From: Mycolicibacterium llatzerense
GTDB lineage: Bacteria > Actinomycetota > Actinomycetes > Mycobacteriales > Mycobacteriaceae
NCBI RefSeq assembly: GCF_000878195.1
Contig: NZ_JXST01000020.1
Span: 1 to 64,000 of the forward strand
Direction of reading: 5' to 3'
Length of the DNA stretch: 64,000 bases
Shown here: piece by piece, positions 35,873-44,962 of the stretch
How positions within the stretch are numbered: position 1 is the stretch's first letter
How the letters are laid out: each line of letters starts with the position of its first letter
Translations under genes and position numbers: made by a program
The notes under the pieces: generated by a model
What the model was told of the DNA's origin: nothing
Database searches by the model: none
Seen by the model: only the letters and a program-made list of their open reading frames with translations

Positions 35873-37867
35873 GTGTCCAAGCTTTCGACCGCTACGCGAC
35901 GGTTGGTGATCGGCCGACCCTTCCGAAGCGACAAGCTCGCCCACACGTTGCTGCCCAAACGTATCGCTCTTCCGGTGTTCGCGTCGGATGCGCTGTCGTC
36001 CGTCGCCTACGCGCCGGAGGAAATCTTCCTGGTGCTGTCGGTTGCCGGTCTATCGGCCTATTCGATGGCGCCGTGGATCGGTCTCGCGGTCGCCGCGGTC
36101 ATGCTCATCGTGATCGCCAGTTATCGGCAGAACGTGCACGCGTATCCATCCGGTGGCGGCGACTATGAGGTGGTCACGACCAACCTCGGGCACACCGCCG
36201 GACTGACGGTGGCCAGCGCGCTGTTGGTCGACTACGTCCTGACGGTCGCGGTGTCGACGGCGTCGGCGATGTCCAACATCGGGTCGGCCGTGCCGTTCAT
36301 CGCCCAGAACAAGGTGTTGTTCTCGGTACTGGCGATCCTGATCCTGGCGTCGCTGAACCTGCGCGGCATCCGGGAGTCCGGTACCGCGTTCGCGATTCCG
36401 ACCTACGCCTTCATGATCGGCATGTACCTCATGCTGGCGTGGGGGTTCGTCCAGATCTTCGTGCTGGGCCACCCGCTGCGGGCCGAGTCGGCCGGCTTCA
36501 GCATCAAGTCCGAGCACGGCGACGTGCTGGGCTTCGCCATGGTGTTCCTGGTGGCCCGCGCGTTCTCGTCGGGCTGTGCCGCCCTGACGGGTGTGGAAGC
36601 GATCAGCAATGGCGTTCCTGCCTTCCAGAAGCCCAAGTCGCGCAACGCCGCAACCACCCTGCTGCTGCTCGGGGCCATTGCGGTGTCGTTGTTCATGGGC
36701 ATCATCGTGCTGGCGAAGCAGATCGGCCTGAAGATGGCCGACAGCGTCGACCAGTTGGTGGGCGCGCCCGAGGGCTATCACCAGAAGACCGTGATCACCC
36801 AGCTGGCCGAGGCGGTGTTCCAGGGCTTCCCGGTGGGCCTCTACCTGATCGCGGGTGTGACGGGTCTGATCCTGGTCCTGGCCGCCAACACCGCCTTCAA
36901 CGGTTTCCCGGTGCTGGGTTCGATCCTGGCCCAGGACCGCTACCTGCCGCGGCAGCTGCACACCCGCGGTGACCGGCTGGCCTTCTCCAACGGCATCCTG
37001 TTCCTCGCGTTCGCCGCCATCGCGTTCGTGGTGGCGTTCAACGCCGAGGTCACCGCACTGATCCAGCTGTACATCGTCGGCGTGTTCGTGTCGTTCACCC
37101 TCAGCCAGATCGGCATGGTGCGGCACTGGAACCGGCTGCTGAGCACCGAGACCGACGGCTCCGAGCGGCGCCGCATGCAGCGCGCGCGGATCGTCAACAC
37201 CATCGGCTTCCTCTGCACGGGCGCAGTGCTGCTGGTGGTTATCGTGACGAAGTTCATGGCCGGCGCCTGGATCGCGATCCTGGCCATGAGCCTGCTGTTC
37301 GTCTTGATGAAGGCGATCCACAAGCACTACGACACCGTCGCCAAGGAACTGCGTGCCCAGTCGGGGCCGGACGAGGACGTGGTGCTGCCCAGCCGCAACC
37401 ACGCCGTGGTGCTGGTGTCCAATCTGCACCTGCCGACGCTGCGGGCCCTGGCCTACGCCAGAGCGACCCGCCCGGATGTGCTGGAGGCCATCACCGTCAG
37501 CGTCGACGACGCCGAGACACGCGAGCTGGTACACAAATGGGAGGACAGCGACGTGTCCGTCCCGCTGAAGGTCATCGCCTCGCCGTACCGCGAAATCACC
37601 AGGCCCATCCTCGATTACGTCAAGCGCATCACGGCCGAGTCGAAGCGCACCGTCGTGACGGTGTTCATCCCGGAGTACGTGGTGGGCCACTGGTGGGAGC
37701 ACATCCTGCACAATCAGAGCGCGCTGCGGCTCAAGGGCCGGCTGCTGTTCATTCCCAACGTGATGGTGACTTCCGTTCCGTGGCAGCTGACTTCGTCGGA
37801 GCGCGTGAAGGTGACCATGACTCCGGGTTCGGCGCCGGGCGACACGAGACGGGGCATCATCGAATGA
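35873..37867 (+). CDS. APC-superfamily permease, KimA-like, with UspA-like C-terminal domain
   Basis: 664 residues from GTG 35873 (VSKLSTATRRLVIGRPFRSDKLAHTLLPKR); the frame back to 35729 overlaps ceoB and is rejected. Twelve transmembrane segments in about residues 35-490 of amino-acid permease type (ALPVFASDALSSVAYAPEEI, YPSGGGDYEVV, GVEAISNGVPAF, LAANTAFNGFPVLGSILAQD). The C-terminal cytoplasmic domain (HAVVLVSNLHLPTLRALAYARATRPDVLEAITV ... SPYREITRPILDYV) resembles that of the B. subtilis K+ importer KimA. Annotated amino-acid permease in many genomes; potassium is an alternative given divergent ceoBC. The 3' end carries a tandem duplication. Confidence 0.85.
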   Translation: MSKLSTATRRLVIGRPFRSDKLAHTLLPKRIALPVFASDALSSVAYAPEEIFLVLSVAGLSAYSMAPWIGLAVAAVMLIVIASYRQNVHAYPSGGGDYEVVTTNLGHTAGLTVASALLVDYVLTVAVSTASAMSNIGSAVPFIAQNKVLFSVLAILILASLNLRGIRESGTAFAIPTYAFMIGMYLMLAWGFVQIFVLGHPLRAESAGFSIKSEHGDVLGFAMVFLVARAFSSGCAALTGVEAISNGVPAFQKPKSRNAATTLLLLGAIAVSLFMGIIVLAKQIGLKMADSVDQLVGAPEGYHQKTVITQLAEAVFQGFPVGLYLIAGVTGLILVLAANTAFNGFPVLGSILAQDRYLPRQLHTRGDRLAFSNGILFLAFAAIAFVVAFNAEVTALIQLYIVGVFVSFTLSQIGMVRHWNRLLSTETDGSERRRMQRARIVNTIGFLCTGAVLLVVIVTKFMAGAWIAILAMSLLFVLMKAIHKHYDTVAKELRAQSGPDEDVVLPSRNHAVVLVSNLHLPTLRALAYARATRPDVLEAITVSVDDAETRELVHKWEDSDVSVPLKVIASPYREITRPILDYVKRITAESKRTVVTVFIPEYVVGHWWEHILHNQSALRLKGRLLFIPNVMVTSVPWQLTSSERVKVTMTPGSAPGDTRRGIIE

Positions 37868-37886
37868 CCGGCATCATTGAATGACT
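37853..37886 (+). repeat. 17-bp tandem duplication over a stop/start junction
   Basis: Copies at 37853-37869 (GGCATCATCGAATGACC) and 37870-37886 (GGCATCATTGAATGACT), two mismatches, contiguous. Each copy contains an overlapping ATGA (stop/start). Confidence 0.9.
37864..37884 (+). CDS. candidate six-codon mini-ORF (MTGIIE)
   Basis: ATG 37864 overlaps the permease TGA and reads MTGIIE; its TGA at 37882 overlaps the ATG of the methyltransferase at 37881. It arose from the 17-bp duplication. It could carry terminating ribosomes from one gene to the next. Translation is unproven. Confidence 0.35.
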   Translation: MTGIIE

Positions 37887-39068
37887 GAGGTAACAGTGAC
37901 CGTTGGCCCGCCGGCCAACGGTGGCAGCTGCGTGGCGCGGCACGACGGCCGCGTGATCTTCGTCCGGCACGCGCTGCCGGGTGAGGTGGTGCGCGCCGAG
38001 GTGACCTCCGAACGCGGGTCGTACTGGCACGCCGACGTTCTCGAGGTACTCGAGGCGTCTCCCGACCGGGTGGATTCGTTGTGCGCGATCGCCGGGGCGC
38101 AGGGATCCGGTTGCTGCGACCTGGCTTTCGTCGATCCGGCCGCGGCGCGGCGGCTCAAGGGCGAGGTCGTGGCCAATCAGCTGGCCCGGCTCGGCGGCCA
38201 CGAGGCCGGTGACCTCGTGGCGGCGGAAGTCGGCACCGTCGGCGCGACCGGGTGGCGCACCCGGGTGCGGCTGGAGGTCGGCGCGGACGGCCGGGCCGGA
38301 TTCCACCGGTACCACAGCGACGAGCTGGTGACCGACCTGTCGTGTGCTCAGGTGCCGGCCGGGATGCTGGATGAGCTGCCGCTGCAGCCGCCCGGTTCGC
38401 ACCTGCACGTGGTGCTCGACGACGCCGGGCAGCGGCACGTCGTGCGGTCCGGTCCGCGCGGCGGCAAGAAGAGCAAGGCCGGCATGACCGAAGTGGTCTC
38501 GGGCGAGTACGAAGCAGTGCAGCGCGTCGGGGATCAGGAATGGCTTGTTCCGGTGACGGCGTTCTGGCAGTCCCACCGCGACGCCGCCACCACCTACAGC
38601 GCGCTGGTGACCGACTGGGCCGAGCTGTCCGAAGGGCAGACGGCGTGGGATTTGTACGGTGGCGCAGGCGTTTTCGCCGCGGCGCTGGCCGGTTCGGTGG
38701 GGGAGTCGGGCCGGGTGCTGACGGTGGACACCTCGCGCGGATCGGCGCGCGCGGCCCGGGCCGCGCTGGGGGATCTGGGTTGCGTCGAGGTGGTGACCGA
38801 TTCGGTGCGCCGCGCGCTCGGCACGCAGCGGGTCGCCGCCGACGTCGCGGTGCTGGACCCGCCGCGCACCGGCGCCGGGCACGAGGTGATCGATCAGCTG
38901 GCCGCGGCCGGGGTGCCGCGGGTGATCCACATCGGTTGTGAGGCAGCCTCTTTCGCCCGCGACATCGGCCTGTACCGCGGACACGGGTACCAGGTGACGA
39001 ACCTGCGCGTCTTCGATTCGTTCCCGTTGACGCACCATGTCGAGTGTGTGGCGCTTTTGACCCGGTAG
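37881..39068 (+). CDS. TrmA/RlmD-type class I SAM RNA (uracil) methyltransferase
   Basis: 395 residues from ATG 37881. N-terminal TRAM domain (about 1-60: [30 protein letters not shown]) for RNA binding. The methyltransferase domain has [19 protein letters not shown], motif [30 protein letters not shown], and the catalytic Cys in [12 protein letters not shown]. Probably makes 5-methyluridine in rRNA or tRNA; the target base cannot be read. Coupled to the permease through ATGA overlap and a mini-ORF. Corresponds to Rv2689c. Confidence 0.9.
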   Translation: MTEVTVTVGPPANGGSCVARHDGRVIFVRHALPGEVVRAEVTSERGSYWHADVLEVLEASPDRVDSLCAIAGAQGSGCCDLAFVDPAAARRLKGEVVANQLARLGGHEAGDLVAAEVGTVGATGWRTRVRLEVGADGRAGFHRYHSDELVTDLSCAQVPAGMLDELPLQPPGSHLHVVLDDAGQRHVVRSGPRGGKKSKAGMTEVVSGEYEAVQRVGDQEWLVPVTAFWQSHRDAATTYSALVTDWAELSEGQTAWDLYGGAGVFAAALAGSVGESGRVLTVDTSRGSARAARAALGDLGCVEVVTDSVRRALGTQRVAADVAVLDPPRTGAGHEVIDQLAAAGVPRVIHIGCEAASFARDIGLYRGHGYQVTNLRVFDSFPLTHHVECVALLTR

Positions 39069-39132
39069 GTTTGCGGTCAGGTGTGCCGGGAAGCCTGGTC
39101 GGCGCCGTTCAACGCTGCCCAGGAGACTCGTG

Positions 39133-40416
39133 ATGATCAACCGCAATGAGGGGCCGCGCCGGCGTCTGCTGACCCGCGCCACCTGGCCCGAGACGCAGCG
39201 GTTTGCGGAGATTCTGCGCAAGGAGACCGTCGGCGGCATCCTGCTGTTGCTCGCTGCCGGCGTCGCCCTGGTGTGGGCGAATTCGCCTGCCGCGCAGAGC
39301 TATCACGCACTGTCCGAGCTCGCGGTCGGTCCGCAGTCCTGGCATCTGCGGCTCAGCCTGTCGGCGTGGGCGGCCGACGGGCTGCTGGCGATCTTCTTCT
39401 TCGTGGTCGGTGTCGAACTCAAGCGCGAGTTCGTCGCCGGTGACCTGCGTGACCCGGCACGTGCCGCGCTGCCCATCGCCGCGGCCGTCGGCGGCATGCT
39501 GGCGCCCGCCGGAATCTTCGTGGGCCTGAACCTGTGGCTGGGGCACCCGGAGAATCTGGACGGCTGGGCGGTGCCGATCGCGACCGACATCGCTTTCGCC
39601 CTCGCCGTCCTCGCAGTGATCTCCACGCATCTGCCCACCGCGCTACGCACCTTCCTGCTGACGCTCGCGGTGGTCGACGACCTGCTGGCCATCATCGTCA
39701 TCGCCTGCTTCTACACCGACCACCTCAACCCGGCGGCGTTGGCGCTGGCCGTCATTCCCGGCGGGCTGTTCGTCGCGGCCGTACAGCGCGGCGTCCGACA
39801 CTGGTGGTTGCTGCTGCCGCTGGCCGCGGCGACCTGGGCGCTGGTGCACGCGAGCGGTATCCATGCCACGGTGGCCGGGGTGCTGCTCGGGTTCGGGGTG
39901 CCGGTGCTGGGCAAGCACGCGTCGGCCGAGGCGTTCGAGCACGCGCTGCGGCCGCTGTCCGCCGGGGTGGCGGTGCCGGTGTTCGCGTTCTTCGCCGCGG
40001 GTGTGAGCGTCGGCGGCTGGCCGGGTCTGGTGGACGCGATCACCCATCCGGTGACCGCCGGCGTACTGCTGGGTCTGGTGTTCGGTAAAGCCATCGGTGT
40101 GTTCAGCACCACATTCCTGCTGGCGCGGTTCACCGGTGCCGAGCTCGACGAGGGACTCGGCTGGCTCGACGTCGCCGGGGTGGCGCTGCTGGCCGGGATC
40201 GGTTTCACGGTCTCGTTGCTGATCGGCGAGCTGGCGTTCGGCGCCGGTACCGCCGCCGGCGCTGACGCCAAGATCGGCGTGCTCGCGGGTTCGGTGATCG
40301 CCGGGATGCTGGCGGCACTGGTGCTGCTGTCCCGCAACGCCGCCTATCGCCGCATTCACGAACGTGAGACCGCCGACGACGACGGCGACGGTGTGCCGGA
40401 CATCTATCAGCCTTGA
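39133..40416 (+). CDS. nhaA: Na+/H+ antiporter NhaA
   Basis: 427 residues from ATG 39133, 6 nt after AGGAGA (GTG 39130 is less well spaced). Twelve transmembrane segments. NhaA landmarks: [18 protein letters not shown], the unwound-helix [14 protein letters not shown], the essential double Asp in [27 protein letters not shown], and [19 protein letters not shown]. Exchanges Na+ for H+ at high pH or sodium load. An acidic tail ends [13 protein letters not shown]. Not in the M. tuberculosis order as I remember it, so likely an insertion in the lineage. Confidence 0.95.
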   Translation: MINRNEGPRRRLLTRATWPETQRFAEILRKETVGGILLLLAAGVALVWANSPAAQSYHALSELAVGPQSWHLRLSLSAWAADGLLAIFFFVVGVELKREFVAGDLRDPARAALPIAAAVGGMLAPAGIFVGLNLWLGHPENLDGWAVPIATDIAFALAVLAVISTHLPTALRTFLLTLAVVDDLLAIIVIACFYTDHLNPAALALAVIPGGLFVAAVQRGVRHWWLLLPLAAATWALVHASGIHATVAGVLLGFGVPVLGKHASAEAFEHALRPLSAGVAVPVFAFFAAGVSVGGWPGLVDAITHPVTAGVLLGLVFGKAIGVFSTTFLLARFTGAELDEGLGWLDVAGVALLAGIGFTVSLLIGELAFGAGTAAGADAKIGVLAGSVIAGMLAALVLLSRNAAYRRIHERETADDDGDGVPDIYQP

Positions 40417-40440
40417 CCGGCTCTACCCGTGGTGCGTGCG

Positions 40441-40446
40441 TAGACT
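40441..40446 (+). promoter_or_regulatory. candidate -10 (TAGACT) for leaderless dxs
   Basis: TAGACT is 6 nt before the dxs ATG, with no Shine-Dalgarno. Confidence 0.5.
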
Positions 40447-40452
40447 GTCGGA

Positions 40453-42351
40453 ATGCTTGAACAGGTCCGCGGCCCCGCTGATCTGGCGCACCTATCGCAG
40501 CCACAGTTGACCGAACTCGCCGCCGAAATCCGGGAGTTCCTGGTCCACAAGGTTGCCGCCACCGGCGGGCATCTCGGCCCCAACTTGGGTGTCGTGGAGC
40601 TGACGCTTGCGCTGCACCGGGTCTTCGATTCGCCGCACGATCCGATCATCTTCGACACCGGCCACCAGGCCTACGTGCACAAGATGCTGACCGGCCGGTG
40701 CCCAGACTTCGAGACGTTGCGCATGAAGGGCGGCCTGTCCGGCTATCCGTCGCGCGCCGAGAGCGAACACGACTGGGTCGAGTCCAGCCACGCCAGCACC
40801 GCGCTGTCCTACGCCGACGGGCTGGCCAAGGCGTTCGAACTGTCCGGCTACCGCAACCGGCACGTCGTCGCCGTCGTCGGTGACGGTGCGCTCACCGGCG
40901 GCATGTGCTGGGAAGCGCTGAACAACATCGCCGCCGCGAATCGGCCCATCGTCATCGTCGTCAACGACAACGGGCGCAGCTACGCGCCGACCATCGGCGG
41001 CCTGGCCGACCACTTCGCGGCGCTGCGCCTGCAGCCCGCTTACGAGAAGGCGCTGGAGCGGGGCAAGAACGCGCTGCGCGGCATGCCCGTCCTCGGCGAG
41101 TTCTGTTATCAGTGCGTGCACAGCATCAAGGCCGGTATCAAGGACGCGCTGGCACCGCAGGCGCTGTTCACCGATCTGGGGCTCAAGTACGTCGGGCCCA
41201 TCGACGGTCATGACGAGCACGCCGTCGAGGCGGCGTTGCGGCACGCCCGCGGGTTCAACGCGCCGGTGATCGTGCACGTCGTCACCCGCAAGGGCATGGG
41301 TTATGCGCACGCGGAGAACGACGAAGCCGAGCAGATGCACTCGACCGGCATCATCGACCCGCACACCGGGCGGTCCACGGCCGAGTCGGTGCTCGGCTGG
41401 ACGTCGGTGTTCTCCGAGGAGCTGATCAAGCAGGCCACCAAGCGGCGCGACATCGTCGCGATCACCGCAGCGATGCCCGGTCCCACGGGTCTGGCGGCAT
41501 TCCGGCAGCGTTTCCCGGACCGGTTCTTCGACGTCGGTATCGCCGAGCAGCATGCGATGACGTCGGCCGCGGGTCTGGCTATGGGCGGCATGCACCCCGT
41601 CGTCGCCATCTACTCGACGTTCCTGAACCGGGCGTTCGACCAGATCATGATGGACGTGGCGCTGCACAAGCTGCCCGTCACCATGGTGCTCGACCGCGCC
41701 GGCGTCACCGGCAACGACGGCGCCAGCCACAACGGCGTGTGGGACATGTCGATGCTCGGCATCGTGCCCGGCATGCAGGTCGCGGCACCGCGCGACGCCG
41801 CCCGGTTGCGTGAGGAACTCGGCGAGGCCCTGGCCATCGACGATGGCCCGACCGCTGTTCGGTTCCCGAAAGGCGCTGTCGGCGACGACATTCCGGCGGT
41901 CCGCCGCCAGCATGGCGTCGACATCCTGACCGAGCCTGCGGACGGCCTGTCCGACGACGTGCTGCTGGTCGCGGTCGGCGCGTTCGCGCGCATGGCGCTG
42001 GTGGTGGCCGACCGGCTGCGCAAGCAGGGCATCGGTGTGACGGTCGTCGACCCCCGCTGGGTGCTGCCGGTCCCGGCGGCCATCGCCGACCTGGCCAAGG
42101 CCCACAAACTCGTCGTCACGCTCGAGGACAACGGCGTCGCCGGCGGCATCGGTTCCGCGGTGTCGGCATCGTTGCGCCGCGCCGAGATCGACGTGCCGTG
42201 CCGCGACGTCGGTGTGCCCCAGGAATTCCAGGAGCACGCGTCCCGCAACGAGATTCTGGCGTCGATCGGGCTGACCGATCAGGACGTGGCCCGCCAGGTC
42301 ACCGGCTGGGTCGCCGCCCTCGGCAGCTCCGTCGACATTTCGTCGCAGTAG
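40453..42351 (+). CDS. dxs: 1-deoxy-D-xylulose-5-phosphate synthase
   Basis: 632 residues, full length. First enzyme of the MEP isoprenoid pathway; condenses pyruvate and glyceraldehyde-3-phosphate with ThDP. N-terminal [17 protein letters not shown], ThDP motif [16 protein letters not shown] with the distal Asn, the transketolase-like [17 protein letters not shown], and the C-terminal domain [15 protein letters not shown]. Supplies precursors for decaprenyl carrier lipids and for MiaA's DMAPP. A hairpin follows the stop. Confidence 0.97.
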   Translation: MLEQVRGPADLAHLSQPQLTELAAEIREFLVHKVAATGGHLGPNLGVVELTLALHRVFDSPHDPIIFDTGHQAYVHKMLTGRCPDFETLRMKGGLSGYPSRAESEHDWVESSHASTALSYADGLAKAFELSGYRNRHVVAVVGDGALTGGMCWEALNNIAAANRPIVIVVNDNGRSYAPTIGGLADHFAALRLQPAYEKALERGKNALRGMPVLGEFCYQCVHSIKAGIKDALAPQALFTDLGLKYVGPIDGHDEHAVEAALRHARGFNAPVIVHVVTRKGMGYAHAENDEAEQMHSTGIIDPHTGRSTAESVLGWTSVFSEELIKQATKRRDIVAITAAMPGPTGLAAFRQRFPDRFFDVGIAEQHAMTSAAGLAMGGMHPVVAIYSTFLNRAFDQIMMDVALHKLPVTMVLDRAGVTGNDGASHNGVWDMSMLGIVPGMQVAAPRDAARLREELGEALAIDDGPTAVRFPKGAVGDDIPAVRRQHGVDILTEPADGLSDDVLLVAVGAFARMALVVADRLRKQGIGVTVVDPRWVLPVPAAIADLAKAHKLVVTLEDNGVAGGIGSAVSASLRRAEIDVPCRDVGVPQEFQEHASRNEILASIGLTDQDVARQVTGWVAALGSSVDISSQ

Positions 42352-42357
42352 GTTCAC

Positions 42358-42388
42358 CGAGCCCGACTGCACGGCGATCTTGGGCTCG
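42358..42388 (+). terminator. hairpin with T-run after dxs
   Basis: A 7-bp stem CGAGCCC / GGGCTCG with a 17-nt loop followed by ATTTTCC, 6 bp after the dxs stop. Confidence 0.5.
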
Positions 42389-42426
42389 ATTTTCCGCCGC
42401 CCAGTCAGGCTCGCGGCAACCGCGGC

Positions 42427-42810
42427 CTACATGTGGAGGGCGATCGCTTTGCCGATCGGGACCAATGCCCAGGCGACAGCGGCGCCGGCGGGAATGCCGA
42501 TCAATGGAGTCCATCGTCGACGCGCCGCCAATGCTGCGGTCACCACGGCGGCGACGAGGCCCGCAATCAGACAAATCCATGGAATCGCGATCAGGAAATT
42601 CTGACCGCGCGCGGACAGCTTGCACACCCAGTCGGTGCTGCCGTCGTGGCAGCCGTCGGTAGCCATCGCCAGCGGGAGCATCAGGAGGAATGCGAGGCCG
42701 AAACCTACAACTCCTAGGACGCCCACGATTCCCCCGAACCAGGCCCATTGCCGCGAAAGCCCTGGGCGAGTTGGCGTGTCGCAGACTGGCTGTTCGGACT
42801 CATTGGTCAT
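42427..42810 (-). CDS. small membrane protein, unrecognised
   Basis: 127 residues. Three transmembrane helices (WFGGIVGVLGVVGFGLAFLLMLPLAM, FLIAIPWICLIAGLVAAVVTAAL, and TPLIGIPAGAAVAWALVPIG). The extracytoplasmic loop between helices 1 and 2 holds two cysteines in DGCHDGSTDWVCKL, which may form a disulfide. No family recognised. A weak AGAGAAAG precedes the ATG. Confidence 0.7.
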   Translation of the reverse strand: MTNESEQPVCDTPTRPGLSRQWAWFGGIVGVLGVVGFGLAFLLMLPLAMATDGCHDGSTDWVCKLSARGQNFLIAIPWICLIAGLVAAVVTAALAARRRWTPLIGIPAGAAVAWALVPIGKAIALHM

Positions 42811-42874
42811 TCGAAATGGTGCTTTCTCTTCAACTCACCGCTCACCACGGGCGCGGGATCAGGCGCCGACGGCG

Positions 42875-43717
42875 CTAGTCCCCGTCCTCGCGATCGACCT
42901 TGCCCCTGATCTCTGCGTAGGCCTCGGCAAGAGCGGTGATCTTGTCCACCGACGACGACGGCGTCTCCGACGGCGCCGCGTCGATGCCGTACAGCTTGGC
43001 GGCCATGCGGCCGCGGACGTCGTCGCGCTTCTCGGCGAGTTGTGCCCGCGCGCGGTCGTCGCGCAGCGACTGGTCGATTTCCTCGGCCTTGTCGGCACAC
43101 ATCCGTAGGTCGTTGACCCGCTGCCGGGACCGGGCTTCCAGTTGCCGCGCCTTCGTCCGGGCGTCGTCCAGCATTGCCCGATCGTCTGAGCCGGGGTCGG
43201 CGAGGTCGCTGAGCTCTTTGATCAGGCCATTGAGTTCTATTGTGGCTCGGCAATTTTCACGGATCGCCGTCAGGTCGCTGGTGAAGTCGAGGTCGTCGCC
43301 GAGCCAGCCGCCCGTCGCGGCTTCCGAACGCTCGATTCGATCAATGGCTGCCTGCGCGCCGTCGAGCAGCGCGACACCGTCGACTCCGAACTCTTCGGCA
43401 AGCCGGGCGCGTTCGGTTTCCTGCGGTGATAGTTCGCGCCTGGGCGAAGAGCCGGCTCGACCGCCGATCACTATGTGCGTGATCAACAACCCGATGGCTG
43501 CGATGCCAAGGGCGGGCACGAGGGCGATGCCCTCCGTCGCGATGCCGACCGCGATCACCACGACGCATGCCACCAGCCAAGCCCGTGCCATGGCGGACAT
43601 GGGACGGCGCGTCTTCCGTTCGGACGTGAAGGCCGCCCCGAATGCGGCGCCTCCGACAACCATGACGACGGCGAGGATGACAGTCACGACCACGAGCGGT
43701 AGGAGGAGCCGAATCAT
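42875..43717 (-). CDS. membrane-anchored coiled-coil protein, unrecognised
   Basis: 280 residues. N-terminal transmembrane helix (LLLPLVVVTVILAVVMVVGGAAFGAAF), a second helical pair about 45-90 (ARAWLVACVVVIAVGIATEG, LGIAAIGLLITHIVIG), then a long charged helical region (about 100-260) with heptad-like spacing (ARQLEARSRQRVNDLRMCADKAEEIDQSLRDD). No enzyme motif. Follows the previous membrane gene's upstream region on the same strand, so the two may be co-transcribed. Its role is unknown. Confidence 0.72.
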   Translation of the reverse strand: MIRLLLPLVVVTVILAVVMVVGGAAFGAAFTSERKTRRPMSAMARAWLVACVVVIAVGIATEGIALVPALGIAAIGLLITHIVIGGRAGSSPRRELSPQETERARLAEEFGVDGVALLDGAQAAIDRIERSEAATGGWLGDDLDFTSDLTAIRENCRATIELNGLIKELSDLADPGSDDRAMLDDARTKARQLEARSRQRVNDLRMCADKAEEIDQSLRDDRARAQLAEKRDDVRGRMAAKLYGIDAAPSETPSSSVDKITALAEAYAEIRGKVDREDGD

Positions 43718-43813
43718 CCCGATGTCCTTCTCTGATTGATGCTGTCAATCGTAGTTCGGCAGGCCAACTTGCCTCGTTGACGCGGTGCAGGGGCGTCACC
43801 ATCCCCGCGCGCC

Positions 43814-43819
43814 TAGGCT
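43814..43819 (+). promoter_or_regulatory. candidate -10 (TAGGCT) for leaderless hydrolase gene
   Basis: TAGGCT is 6 nt before ATG 43826; no Shine-Dalgarno is present. Confidence 0.5.
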
Positions 43820-43825
43820 CAATCC

Positions 43826-44755
43826 ATGCACGCCGAACTCGAAGCCTGGAAGTCCGCCGGCCAGTATTTCGACTACCTCGGATTCGACATCTTCTACCGC
43901 CAGGACGGCTTGGAGCTCGGCACTGGTCCGGTGCTCCTGCTCATCCACGGCTACCCGTTCAATTCCTGGGACTGGTCGCTGATCTGGCCGTCGCTGGTCG
44001 ACAAGTTCACGGTGATCGCGCCGGACATGATCGGCATGGGCTTCTCTGCCAAGCCGTCCGCGTACCAGTACTCGGTGCACGACCACGCCGATATGCACGA
44101 GGCGCTGCTGGCTCACCTCGGCGTGCAGACCGCCCATATCCTGGCCCATGACATCGGGGACTCGGTGTGCCAGGAGCTGCTGGCCCGCAATCGGTTCGGC
44201 GATCAGTCGTACGGCAGCCTGAACATCGAATCGATCACCTGGCTCAACGGCGGACTGTTCGTCGAGTCGTACACCCCGCGGCTGCTGCAGAAGGCGTTGT
44301 CGCGAACTCCGTTGGGCGACATCATCAGTCCGTTGCAGGGCACCCCGTTGTCGAGGCGGCTGGCCGACCCGACCATCAACGAGATGTTCGGCGTCAACAC
44401 GAAACCGTCGAAGGAACTGATGGACAAGTTCCACGAAATCCTCGACTACAACGACGGCAAGAAGGTCATGCACCAGGTCGGCCGCTTCATCAACGATCGC
44501 TACACCTACCGCAACCGCTGGGTGCGTGCCATGCGTGAGACGACGATCCCGATGCGGCTGATCGACGGCCCGTCCGACCCGAACTCCGGTGCCCACATGG
44601 CCAAGCGCTACCGCGAGGTCATCCCGAACCCTGACGTGGTGATGCTGGCCGACGACATCGCGCACTGGCCGCAGATCGAGGCGCCCGAGGCGGTGCTCGA
44701 GCACTTCCTGGCGTTCGTCACCCCGATGCTGTGGCGGCCGATCGACCACCGTTGA
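43826..44755 (+). CDS. alpha/beta hydrolase, epoxide-hydrolase/haloalkane-dehalogenase-like
   Basis: 309 residues. Oxyanion segment LLLIHGYPFNSWDW near residue 38; nucleophile elbow AHDIGDSVCQELL near residue 113 has Asp in place of Ser, as in epoxide hydrolases and haloalkane dehalogenases. A His lies in DDIAHWPQIEAPEAVLEHF. The cap region (about 140-230) includes YNDGKKVMHQVGRFINDRYTYRNRW. Cytoplasmic, no signal peptide. TAGGCT 6 nt before the ATG suggests a leaderless mRNA. Substrate unknown. Confidence 0.87.
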   Translation: MHAELEAWKSAGQYFDYLGFDIFYRQDGLELGTGPVLLLIHGYPFNSWDWSLIWPSLVDKFTVIAPDMIGMGFSAKPSAYQYSVHDHADMHEALLAHLGVQTAHILAHDIGDSVCQELLARNRFGDQSYGSLNIESITWLNGGLFVESYTPRLLQKALSRTPLGDIISPLQGTPLSRRLADPTINEMFGVNTKPSKELMDKFHEILDYNDGKKVMHQVGRFINDRYTYRNRWVRAMRETTIPMRLIDGPSDPNSGAHMAKRYREVIPNPDVVMLADDIAHWPQIEAPEAVLEHFLAFVTPMLWRPIDHR

Positions 44756-44814
44756 CCCGGCGTCCAGGGCGACGACACGCACACCGTCCCGGCGATCGGT
44801 GCCCCGTGAGTAGT

Positions 44815-44878
44815 TGAGCCTGCGCCAGGGGCGCGACCTTCTTGAACTCTTGCGCCCCAGGTACAGGGTGAACGCGCA
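44815..44878 (+). repeat. imperfect direct repeat, copy 1
   Basis: 64 bp from TGAGCCTGCGCC to GTGAACGCGCA, with an internal GGGGCGC / GCGCCCC stem. A diverged second copy lies 25 bp downstream. Both are in the 207-bp gap between the hydrolase and RNase D genes. Confidence 0.6.
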
Positions 44879-44903
44879 GGGCGGCGTGGGACTGCGTTCA
44901 TCC

Positions 44904-44961
44904 TGAGCCAGCGGCGCAATCTACTCGGACTTTTGCGCCCTGGATACAGGGTCAACGCACA
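44904..44961 (+). repeat. imperfect direct repeat, copy 2
   Basis: 58 bp from TGAGCCAGCGGC to GTCAACGCACA, sharing the ends, TTTTGCGCCCTGG-ATACAGGGT and overall order with copy 1. It ends 1 bp before the RNase D stop. Confidence 0.6.
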
Positions 44962-44962
44962 C

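Noticed and set aside
44756..44962. Repeats as a possible CRISPR array
   Set aside because: Only two diverged copies of about 60 bp with a 25-bp gap; no short identical repeats, spacers or cas genes.
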